Below are positions 51,679-61,691 of a stretch of DNA of 64,000 bases, piece by piece. Position 1 is the first letter of the stretch. Each line of letters begins with the position of its first letter. The translations under genes and the position numbers were made by a program. Source of the stretch: Xanthostigma xanthostigma (taxonomy: Eukaryota; Arthropoda; Insecta; Raphidioptera; Raphidiidae); assembly GCA_963575645.1 (NCBI GenBank), contig OY754475.1:20932509-20996508 (forward strand). Direction: 5' to 3'. The notes under the pieces were generated by a model. The model searched no databases, was not told the origin of the DNA, and was given only the letters and a program-made list of their open reading frames with translations.

Positions 51679-52133
51679 CCTTATGGAAAACACAACCGAT
51701 TTTCACTAAGAAAAACACAGCACTTCGATTGTCATTATAGAAAACACGACAAGAGCGATTTTCACAGCGGAAAACACAGCACTTCGATTTTCACAATAGA
51801 AAACACGACAAGTGCGATTTTCACGGCGGAAAACACGGCACTTCGATTTTCACAATAGAAAACACGACAAGAGCGATTTTTACAGCGGAAAACACAGCAC
51901 TTCGATTTTCACAATGGAAAACACGACAAGTGCGATTTTCACAGCGGAAAACACAGCACTTCGATTTTCACAATATAGAAAACACGACAAGTGCGATTTT
52001 CACAATAGAAAACACGACAAGAGCGATTTTCACAGCGAAAAACACGGCACCTCGATTTTCACATTAGAAAACACGACAAGTGCGATTTTTACTACGGAAA
52101 ACACAGTTAAAACGATTTTCACGGTGGAAGGTA
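51679..52133. repeat. Tandem array of about 15 units, 29-30 nt, alternating A/B
   Basis: Each unit is built on GAAAACAC, about every 29-30 nt from 51682 to 52100. Type A continues CACTTCGATTTTCAC and type B GACAAGTGCGATTTTCAC, and they alternate, so the higher-order period is 59 nt. Period 59 shifts the frame, so the long open frame through it (51812-52297) changes repeat phase and is not evidence of coding. Confidence 0.88.
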
Positions 52134-53116
52134 CAGCTATTGACTTTCGCTTGGAAGCTAAGGCAGTCTCGACCGAGCCAAGACCTAAAATCTCAACCGC
52201 GGACATCATCGCAGGTGGTCTACTAACCGCGCTGTCCTATCCGACCTGCACGCGTAAGGACAAAAGTTGGCCGAACGGCGCCCTACAGCTACCCTAACAT
52301 CTAACGTTCCCAAATGGAACCTCTGTGGAAAGAAACCCTAAACACAGCAGTGCAAAAAAACAAAACGCCCTCCCTACATATTTCATCGAAGTCTACAGGT
52401 TACAGTTAAACTGCTGCAATAGCCCTAAAGCTAACGATAAACGAAAAATTATGAATGATTGTGTTAAGGCCACTTGCACCAACAGCGATTTACCAGTTTA
52501 TGAGAATTTAATCGTTGATATTTGAACATTTGGATTTTTAACATTAAAAAATTAAACTGAATGTGAGATATTTAAAAATGATATTAACAAAAAAAAAACA
52601 TATCTTCGCGAGACAGTTATTTGAAATTTAGTAAGCAATTGTTGTAATATTATTGTCGTAGTCTGAACTGCAGCTATTGGTGAAAGCGACCATTGTATGA
52701 TGAAGTCGCCCATTTTGTACCGCATTAGAATTTTCTAAAATAATTCAAATTTCGTTTGTTGAAATTTAAATTAAATTAAATGCGACACAAAACAGGTAAC
52801 AAAAAATATTTACATAAATATATCAGATAAACAAAAAAAAAAATGCATCTCACAACGTTCCAAAATAAGACACGTTGTGTTTTACATTTAAAATACAATT
52901 TATAAAAAGGAGTCCCTAAAAGAAAGATTTTAATTTTACCTATAATAAGAAAGTTAAAACGCGACCGCGAAAATGTGATCCCGATTAAAATATAAAAAAT
53001 ATGTTAAAAGTCATAACTGAAAACTGAAGTTTTCTTGATTTGTTTTTAAACTTTCGAATCATTATTATTGATTCATATTTCATTCAAACAGTAGTCTTGA
53101 AATTATAAAACTTCTA

Positions 53117-53497
53117 TCAGTGATAACTTTTCTCTGTCACGTGAGCTTCTAACAATTCTGGATGTCCAAAACCCCTAAAAGAGTCAACTTTTACAGGTAA
53201 ATCACAATAAATACGGGAGGGCTTTTGTTGACTCCAGCTCACTGTAACAGGATAAATAAATAAAATCACTCACCAAAATTCTGCACTACAGTTTCGTCAG
53301 CACCTGCAACAAACAAAAAAACATAATTAGCATAAAATATTTTAAAAATTCCTTTAAATAATACTTAAAGGAACACAAAATAAGAAACGAAAAAACGAAA
53401 AATACGTACTTGAGACGAAATCTCTGCAGGGCTTGTAGGTTATTCCAGTTCCAACTTCCAGTCCAGCACACGAAAGGTAAAAGTCGCGAACTACTGA
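53117..53497 (-). CDS. Unrecognised spliced gene, C-terminal exons (candidate)
   Basis: I do not recognise this protein. Three exons read leftward: about 53497-53410, 53303-53274 (only 30 nt) and 53241-53117, ending at a TGA. The splice sites are strong: acceptors ttgtttgttgcag and tttatcctgttacag, donors gtacgt and gtgagt, and the phases join without a stop. The translation has CAGLEVGTGITYKPCRDFVS, then SADETVVQNF, then VSWSQQKPSRIYCDLPVKVD and a HPELLEAHVTEKSYH end. No methionine is present, so a start must lie further right, possibly in the GC-richer stretch 53600-54000. An alternative donor (CCT|gtaaaa) inside the last exon could extend the transcript leftward. It may also be a non-coding spliced transcript. 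Confidence 0.35.
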
Positions 53498-53999
53498 CTG
53501 TTATTTTATTGATTTTTTAAACACTGCACTGGGTAATCGTTTTAAAAAATTATTTTTAATTAATATACGAGTTTTAAAATCGCGATCACATTTCTTTAGT
53601 TAACATTTTTAACACTTTCACCGCACTGGTCAGTTCTGATCCATTTGGTCTGGTTGATCGCCTCGCTGTCCCGGAAATCCCGACGTCACAAGAAAGTACC
53701 TTCGATTTAATCATTGAAATATTATTTAAACACTTACTCGCGCGAACGCGGAGTCGGGGGACGAATCAACCCGCAGCGTCGTCTTGGAAGAAACATTTTA
53801 GTGCTACAGGTCAATACCAAAATTATTCGTGTTTCCACGATGTAAAAATGTTGCGCACTGTTTAAATTTAATACAGGTGTTCCTCCTTAAGACAACACTG
53901 TCTCGACTCGAACGAAAACGTACGCACTCCCGCACATTCTGAAACGCGAGAGCCAGTAACCGGCGCCACGCACTACCGACTCAAAAAGCGAAAAACGGA

Positions 54000-54680
54000 A
54001 AGATTTTATTAGTACATAAAATACTGAACATTTGAGGGTTACATTCGACAAAGAACCGCCGGCGGCAATTTTGTTTTAAGTAGTGTCAAGCAACAATTTT
54101 AATTTTTAAATTTGACTTTCATCAGAAAATTATCAAAACAGTGAAAAGGAAAGAACACTTTAAAGCGACACTCTAACGACCATTGCCTCCATATCATTAC
54201 GTCTACCATCACAGCCAGTCTCGCCCAAACAGGATACAGGGGAGCTTTAGCAATACAAGGGTACCGCCAGAGGTGAAAGTTAAAATGATCCAGCGATCTA
54301 GTGTCTCCCTAAACCGTTTGCGCCATAAATAGTCAAAGAAAACGAATTATTTGGTGTTGGAACACACTTCGTTTTAATTTTATTTTGTATTGCATGCCGA
54401 CACCTTTTTTTATTTTACCAGCTCGGCTATTCATGTGTAAAATGTAAAATGTAGTTTTACGTTACTCTTTTACTCTAATTTTTATGCAAACTAATTTGAA
54501 AAAATTGCGGATCACTTCATTGTTAGCATTTACTTAACCTTGCAACTGACGAACGAAAAACAGAAATATTTCATTAGGACAGATTTTATTAATTGAAATT
54601 TTACAAAGAACTGCTGCGCCGGAGGCGATGCCGTTTTAGGTGACGTCAAACAGCGATTTTATTTCGAATTTCAATGGTAT
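54000..54680. repeat. Diverged direct repeat pair
   Basis: The segment at about 53990-54125 and the one at about 54556-54680 share a GAAAAACGGAAAGATTTTATT-like start (second copy diverged), ACAAAGAACYGC, GCCGG.GGC and GTTTTARGT..GTCAA in the same order. They are two copies of one short element, diverged by roughly a quarter of positions by eye. Confidence 0.5.
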
Positions 54681-55432
54681 GAATTTATATCGCTGTAAGT
54701 AGATCCAAGCAGATGTGGTTTATAATAAATTGTGATCGCAATAAGTCAGCCTACCGGCTTCTCAGACTCCGTACGCAGTCTTAGATCACTTAGTTTTAAT
54801 CTGCAATAGAAATACTTGTTGACATCTTAATTTAATTTGCCGACGCAGCTATTCAGCTATTTCTGTTTAATCTCTGTAATTTAAGTTCGCAGTTGCAAGT
54901 ATGCCATCGGTGTCAATGATTTCCACTGTCGAGCGTCCATAATGTAGTATCTCTATCTCTCTCTAATGATGCCTGAAACAAAAAGCAAAAAAACGTTAAA
55001 ATATGTACAAAAAAATACAAAAGCGACACTCGAAAAGGGAAGAATCACGTGGGCCGGGGCGACGCTTCCCCCCTCAAAATGCCGCATTGCAAATTGTTAA
55101 ACAAATTTCATATCCCTAAAAGCTTATTGAATTGGATTCCGAAAACACCTGAAAAATAAATAAATATATTAGTAAAAATGTTACTATTAACATAATTATA
55201 TAAAATTTATACTGAATTTTGATAATGATTTCACTTCAAATTAATGAATGTTTAGTGTTTTCAAAAAATTATCTCATCAACAATTAAGTATTTTGACTAT
55301 GCATCATGTAAATTATAACTTAAAAATTTTACTTTTCACTCAACAAAAGTGCATCAAAGAATTAATGCAAAAGGCTCACAAAAAGCTGATTTCAATTTCC
55401 AAAAAATTAAAAAAAAAATACAGTTATTTGGA

Positions 55433-55588
55433 ATAGAATAAATAAACGAATACAACGATCGCAACCGAAATTAAAACCTTGAAACATTCCCCGGTTTCCA
55501 CGACGGTTCCACGTTGCTCCCCGGAACTGAAGAAATGCAGCACTTGATGGTCAATGAAAATCCGATTCCAGTCTCCGTTGCTAGATCT
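55433..55588 (-). CDS. Possible terminal exon with C-terminal membrane anchor
   Basis: Read leftward, a frame that opens after an acceptor-like ...gaagacacag (about 55589) gives a short soluble part (SSNGDWNRIFIDHQVLHFFS, then GEQRGTVVETGECF) and ends in a hydrophobic segment (VLISVAIVVFVYLF) plus YSK and a stop at 55433-55435. This resembles a tail-anchored or single-pass membrane protein end. No family is recognised, no upstream exon was found, and the acceptor is weak. Confidence 0.2.
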
Positions 55589-55609
55589 ATGCTGTGTCTT
55601 CACCGGCAA

Positions 55610-58600
55610 TCAAAGCAGGCGAATTCGTTGAAGTCGTAATTATCTGAAATTGCAATTAGCCCAAATTTACCACAAAAAAAATAAACATATATTCGTAAAG
55701 ATTAATTGCAAATGTATTTATTCTTTCAATTGTAAAATCGTATCAAATGACCACCTAAAGGATGCGTCTTTCATTTTTGTCTATAGTTACAAAACATTTG
55801 CCTAAAATATCAGACAATATAATAATAATAATAACTCAGTCCGCCGCGCGAGTAGAAAGATTTGGGGTTCGTATCTCGACGGTGACATTGTTTGAAAAAA
55901 AATAAACTAATTTTTCTGTTGATAGCGTTGTAACAATGGGTGTTTCTTAACAATTGTAGCAAACAGTAGCTACTCTGTAATATATTATAATAATTACTAA
56001 CTGTAACTAAACTCCTCTAAATAATGAGAGAAAAACTGAAAATATTACACAAATTGCAAAAATTGTTGAAAAAAAACAATAAACATTTGTTTCTAAGTTA
56101 TTTTATCGCGTCCCATTGACCACAATGAGTATAAATGTGACAAAAAATAAGTTTACTAATGTTAGGCGAAGGAATAAAAAAATGCTTCTTGTTGTCGAAT
56201 TCATACCGGAAATATATCTGTTATTTGAATAAAATATTTTTCGCAAAACCAGACAAATCATACATCAAATTGAAGATAAACACTTCGACTTCAAAATTAC
56301 ACATAATTCACAATTATCCAAATACTTTTTATTTGCGAAAACACGATAGCGTCCCCAGCGATGCACAAAATACAATTTGCACAAAATAACAATTGAACAT
56401 CGAAACTAGCTGTCAGTTAGGAGACGACGTCATAGTGGTGAATAAGCAGTACACCGTGCAAATTAGGAACACACTTGAAACAATAACCCAAAATAAAACT
56501 AAATATAAAGTTATACTAATGAAAATTTAACGAAAAATGCGTTTAAAAACATTAACGATGTCGAAATCTATCACCAAATGTACTTTTATTATAAATTTTT
56601 AACTAAAAACTTACCACACGAAAAGTGTATTGTTACCTACGACCGTTTGCACAGCTTAAATAATTTTAACAAGTTTAAAAAGACGTTTTCTGAGATTCGG
56701 TTACGCTCATTACATTCTAGACACCCTTTAAAACATATTTACGTACATTTACTTAACATTTTGGCATAAATCACAATTAAACCAACTTTTTAAAACTATT
56801 TTTTGCACTGTTAATAATTGCGCTGCGTTTTGTTTTAATCAAATGTGACAGGTCAGTGGCACTAAAACTTTTTGAAGTGCTCACAAATTTTTATATAAAG
56901 ATTTGTTTTACAATCTAGAATTGTTTTTCAATAAATACTTATTATGCTGTATTCAAAAGGAATCATTATTTTTGGAATTTAAATTTCAAGATATTCTACT
57001 GACAAAATATGCAAATATTGTTATTCTTAAGATTTACTACATTTAACTACAATTTGATGGGTCAATCTGATCTCCACATCCTGCTCTTACGAAACTGTGT
57101 ATATAAATCAATAATTAATTAGCAATATCTTAACAATAGTACGGATTTTTAAATTCGTTGCTAAGGAGCTATAATGTAAAGATTGTGCTATGTGATATCT
57201 ATTTAATAGATGGGACAAAGCTGCTATAAACGTGAAAGATAAAATGAAATGTATAACATTTCTGTCACTGTTTATGAGTTTAGGTAGACGCGTTATTCGT
57301 TTAGAATCGTCAACCCCGTTTTTATTGCACTGTCAAAAGATCAATAATTGCATACAATGTCTTTACAAGTGCGTTCAACAAAATATAGAAACGACTTATT
57401 AAAAGATAGCAAAACGACGATTAACAGGCACACAACAGAAGACGTGAATAACCTCGTCTCTCAAGGATTTGTTGTCGAAATGCATTTTAAATCAATTACC
57501 TATAAAACAGAAAATATATTGCTGTTTTTATCTAGGCGTAAAAATGCATTTCAACTTTCGTATACCTAACACATCTGTTGTAGGTATATCTATGTTAAAA
57601 AAATGAAAATACAACCGAATTTTCGTTAATTGACGATAATATACTCGTGCGTGTATTTATTATAGTATTTAAGGTGGTTTAATGAACCCAGAAACAAAGC
57701 TGGACAGCAGATGTTTTCCTATAGTTGCATTTTTGGTTATCGGCAAACGTTTTCACAACAGTTAATAGAAACGATGCAGTTTTATAAATCGGGTCATGGT
57801 GGTGGTACAACGAAATCGTTTTGGTTGCATAGCAGCAAACTGCATTCACTAAAAACTTGTCCCAACCTCTAAACGGAGAGAAGAACCAACCAATAAACCG
57901 GTCCTGTGTTGCGCATTCGTCATTTTTACAGCGTGCAATGCGATATATCTGTCTCTATTCAAACAACATTTATTTTTCTTCGTATGCATTTATCTTGAAG
58001 GTTAAGTGCAACGAATGCAATTCAAACGCATCGGTGCATAAAAATGTTTGGCAGTACTGACAATACCGCCTGGCGACCAACGCTGCAACTACCAACTGAC
58101 ACATCTACCTAACCATAGATGTATGTTATAACAACCCATCTTTAATTATTTTTCAAAACGCATCTATATACACAAAACTTATTATAAATTATTCTAAAAG
58201 TTTAGAAATTACAATTAGTGACACATAAAATGAAAATATTTTAATTAAAACGATGTCTTTCCAACTGTAATTGACGAGTCGAGACCTCTAGCGTAAAATA
58301 GTTCGACTAACAAGTCAAAAAACTAATTTAGAAAAATTTATATTAACTTAATGTCGCATAATATAAATCAACAAACATGAAAATTTGCGTATCTCGACCT
58401 AGTTTTTCTTAAAAGTTTAAAAGAAAATTTGTTTAGCGTTAATAAAGAAAATAATGTGAAACGGTATTTACTTATACCATTTCGTTGCCGTCTTGTATGG
58501 CAAGTTGCCTAACAACTAATAAATTAATATAAAAATATAGAAAATTTTGACAGTAGAAAATTCGTATTATTTTTTCTTATAATTTTCCTACGTATTTCCG

Positions 58601-58777
58601 TTTTCAGAATACCATTCGAGTGTATAATTTTGTCTCGAATAAAAAGTAAAAATTAAGCAAATTTTCAAACCATTTTGCCAAAAGAGTACAACGGACGCAA
58701 GCCAAAGCAGCAGCATTCAACAGTTCAAGTGGGTTGTTTATTACTCTACAAGAGCTCTGCTGGCTGGTATTGTGAAA
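55610..58777. other. Upstream region of the SWIB-domain gene; no gene seen
   Basis: Apart from SINE-like repeat S, this is AT-rich sequence with short unsupported frames. The last 100 bp before 58778 (GCAAGCCAAAGCAGCAGCAT then TCAACAGTTC) is less AT-rich and probably holds the transcription start. No TATA box at a fitting distance was recognised. Confidence 0.45.
55828..56030 (+). mobile_element. SINE-like repeat S, copy 2
   Basis: It starts with TCCGCCGCGCGAGTAG, then TTGGGGTTCGTATCTCGACG (B-box-like), and continues into the block shared with 45805-45990. It is preceded by a short TAA run. Confidence 0.6.
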
Positions 58778-60716
58778 ATGGCAGACATCACGAAAGACGG
58801 ACTTCGCAAAGAAATCGCCGGTAAGTGCAATTTTTACCTCAGTTTTTATATTTACAGACTTGAAACATACAAAAGTGGGTTTGTTTTAAAATTCTGTATT
58901 TTTTTTATATATGAATTTTTGCGTGTTTATAAGCAAAATATGCTATTTTACTCTTGTGATATACTGTTAAAATATTGCTTGCTTCGTATATAAACAATGG
59001 CCAAGTGACGCCGAATCCCAATGTCTACTAATAACGACGTGATTTTTTTTTAAATATCTCTGTATTTACGCGAAGATATTCAAAATGCCAAAGGAAAATA
59101 TTGTTCAGATTTTTATTTCTGATTTTCCTGTCTGCTTTTCTCCCGGATATTATTTTTCCTTTTCATTTATTTATAATTTTTTAGAAATAAAGATGTCTCA
59201 TTGTCAAACGAGTTTTATACAAATATAAATTTCGGTATATTGAAGCATCGTCATCAAAAAAGTTATTATACGAAAATAGAGTTAAAGATTCATATATTTC
59301 GATGATAATATTTGCAATTTGATAATATTACGATAAATGTGGTTTTGAACGTGCAATGTGTCATGGTCTCTATTGACATGGCCGTAGCGTCCATTTTAGA
59401 TTCCAATGTGCAGGCATCATAGCTTGAGTTTCCCTCCAACGATACTCGCCCTGCGTATGCAATCGTAGTTGAACTTACATCGGTTCGCTATTTTGAAATT
59501 TCTCTTTTATTCTGAATTAAACTTATTTTTAAAAATACGATTTTAGATTCAGAATAAAATAAACTTCGTATTTTTCAACATAAACTGAACCCCACCTAGT
59601 TTCTTTGTTCATTAAATTTGCATCGACGTCGATAGTTTTTCACTGGACGCCGTACAGATGAGCTTTTTAAAATTTATTTTTATTTTGACCGATAAGTACC
59701 TTTATAAAAAAAACAAAATTAGAAAAACGCTTTTAAACGAATTTGATTTTCTACAACGGGAAAAAATTTAAATCTCTTACAGCTATTCTTAAGGATGCGG
59801 ATCTCACAGCTACGTCGGCTAAAAAAGTCCGACAGCAGTTGGAGGAGAAGCTCGACACAGACCTGTCGGCCCGCAGAAAGGAAGTCGACGAGCTAGTCAT
59901 GGACTACGTGAACTCCAGAGACAAGAAAAACAAGAATAAGAAGAAGAAACCGGCCGACAGTGAAGAAGAGGACGAAGAAGAAGAAGACGAGGAGGAGGAG
60001 GAAGAGGAGGAAGAAGAAGAGTCCGAAGAAGAAAAGAAGCCGGCTAAACGAGGTGGCGCTGCCGCTAAGAAAACGCCGCCGGCAAAGAAGGCCAAGAAAG
60101 CCACTTCAGATTCTGACGCCAGTGAAGGTTCGGAGGCCGAATCTGACGAAGATTATTCTCCAAAAAAGGCAAAGCCGCCAAAGTCCCGTAAACTTCCCCC
60201 CAAGAAGAAGAAGGGATCAGACAGTGATTCAGATGAAGATTGGGGTAAAAGTGCAAAGAAGCCCGCTGCAAAGAAGGTAAATTCACATCAATCGCTCGCG
60301 ATACTCTTGTTATTATTATTTTTAAAATGCAATTAGTCATTGATAAGATACTGTGTTCCGGTTAAATCTGGTTTGTTTTGTTTCAAAACGACTTGTTTTT
60401 GATGCATTGTAATACAGCCGAGTGATTTTCTTTTCTTTCGTTACAGGCAGGAGGCGGCGGCGCCAAACGAGGAGGCGGAGGCTACACAAAAGCCCACACT
60501 CTGTCTCCGGAGCTCGCAGAGCTAATGGGTCAAGACATGATGGCACGCCATGAAGTCGTCAAGAAAATCTGGCAAATTATCAAAGAACGCAATCTTTACG
60601 ATCCCAAGAACAAACAGTTCGCGATTTGCGACGACGATCTTTTCAAAGTATTCGGAACAAAAAGATTCCGAACGTTCGGAATGATGAAATATTTAAAAAC
60701 CCATTTTATCGATTGA
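58778..60716 (+). CDS. DEK_C-SWIB/MDM2 domain chromatin protein (UAF30/spp27-like)
   Basis: Three exons: 58778-58820, 59783-60276 and 60447-60716, giving 807 nt and 268 residues. The donors are gtaagt and gtaaat, and both acceptors end a pyrimidine tract in ttacag. The ATG lies in tgaaaATGG. Residues about 7-60 form a DEK_C domain (LRKEIAAILKDADL, then the VRQQLEEKLD and DELVMDYV helices), completed only when exons 1 and 2 are joined. Residues about 62-190 are a low-complexity linker: an acidic E/D block, then Lys-rich and SDSD-type stretches with predicted nuclear-localisation and CK2-like character. Exon 3 is a Gly-rich lead and a full SWIB/MDM2 fold (YTKAHTLSPELAEL, then DLFKVFGTKRF, FGMMKYLKTHF). 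Proteins of this architecture are known as yeast UAF30/spp27-like factors of rDNA transcription and chromatin; the nuclear role here is inferred from that. A polyadenylation signal AATAAA is at 61225-61230. The next gene, CFAP206, is convergent. Confidence 0.93.
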
Positions 60717-61250
60717 TCACTTACAACATTTATTTATTAAGATGACATAATATTGTGGTCACACAAAAGAAAAAGTCCGTTACCCGAACACTACCGGTTA
60801 TTTTTTATTATTTTTTTTTGCGAAACGATTTTCGTACTTACGGATTCGTCAGTCCTTTAATTTGTCTCGCCATAATTAATATTGTTCAGTAACTGCTAAT
60901 AATCGTAAGAGAAATAGAACATATAAATTCAACTATCATTTTTTAAACTCTTTAAACATAAAATCCATATTATATATTTGTTCGAGTAGATATTTTCGAT
61001 GTATTTAGATATAATAATAATAATAATAATTATATAATTACTGTTTATAAACATTTGTAAAATGTTCCACGAGTGCAACAGTAGAATATTGTGAAATTCA
61101 GTTCGTTTTTAGATTGTAACGTTAAGTTTCGATTCTGACTATGTTTTCAATTATAATATTGTAATAACAGTACATGAAATATGCTTTCAATTTTTTTAAG
61201 TCCTACTACTTTATATTAAAAACCAATAAAAATATTTCGCTGTTTTTATT
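60717..61250 (+). other. 3' UTR region of the SWIB-domain gene
   Basis: AT-rich sequence after the TGA stop, with a short TAA run near 61013-61030 and the polyadenylation signal AATAAA at 61225-61230. There is no competing open frame. The cleavage site is inferred from the signal, not seen. Confidence 0.6.
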
Positions 61251-61317
61251 TTCAAACACCTTCTGCGCCAAATCAAGAACGCGTACGCGGGATAAATAGA
61301 GATCGGAGGAAAAGGGA

Positions 61318-61538
61318 TGTACGCCAAGTTAGATTGCCCGTGACGGAATTTTGAATTTTTGATTATGCCAATCGTTAGTGCTGCTAAATTCTAAAAATTA
61401 TTTCGTTAGTGCTCAAAAATGTCCACTACTTTCACATTTTTTGAGTACTAACGAAATAATTTTGGGATTTAGCAGCACTAACGATTGGCATAAAAAAAAT
61501 TCAAAATTCTGTCATGGGCAATCTAACTTGAAGTACGT
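61318..61538. mobile_element. Foldback MITE between the convergent genes
   Basis: The arms (AAGTTAGATTGCCCGTGACG at the left, its near-perfect complement at the right) pair for about 95 nt around a short loop near 61430. The element is flanked by the 10-bp direct repeat GGAAAAGGGA at 61308-61317 and 61539-61548, which looks like a target duplication. A 9-10 bp duplication with long inverted arms suggests a Mutator-like origin, but the superfamily is not certain. There is no coding capacity. Confidence 0.75.
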
Positions 61539-61691
61539 GGAAAAGGGAACATAAATTTTCAAGCGGGGAAAAACGCATCATCGACTCTTTTAAACGTAGT
61601 CGATTTCGATATTAAAAACAGGTCGAGAACATTTCAAACGTTTTAATTTTTCGTTAAATACACCGAGAACAATCAGTTACGCAAAAAGAAA

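Noticed and set aside
51679..52133. CRISPR array
   Set aside because: Units are contiguous without variable spacers and the genome is eukaryotic. The same applies to 11391-11577 and 30012-30133.
51812..52297. 161-codon open frame through the tandem array
   Set aside because: The 59-nt period moves the repeat through all three frames, so the frame is open only because the repeat lacks stops. No protein repeat is maintained.
59904..60104. Poly-Ser frame on the - strand
   Set aside because: It is the antisense shadow of the acidic linker of the SWIB-domain gene.
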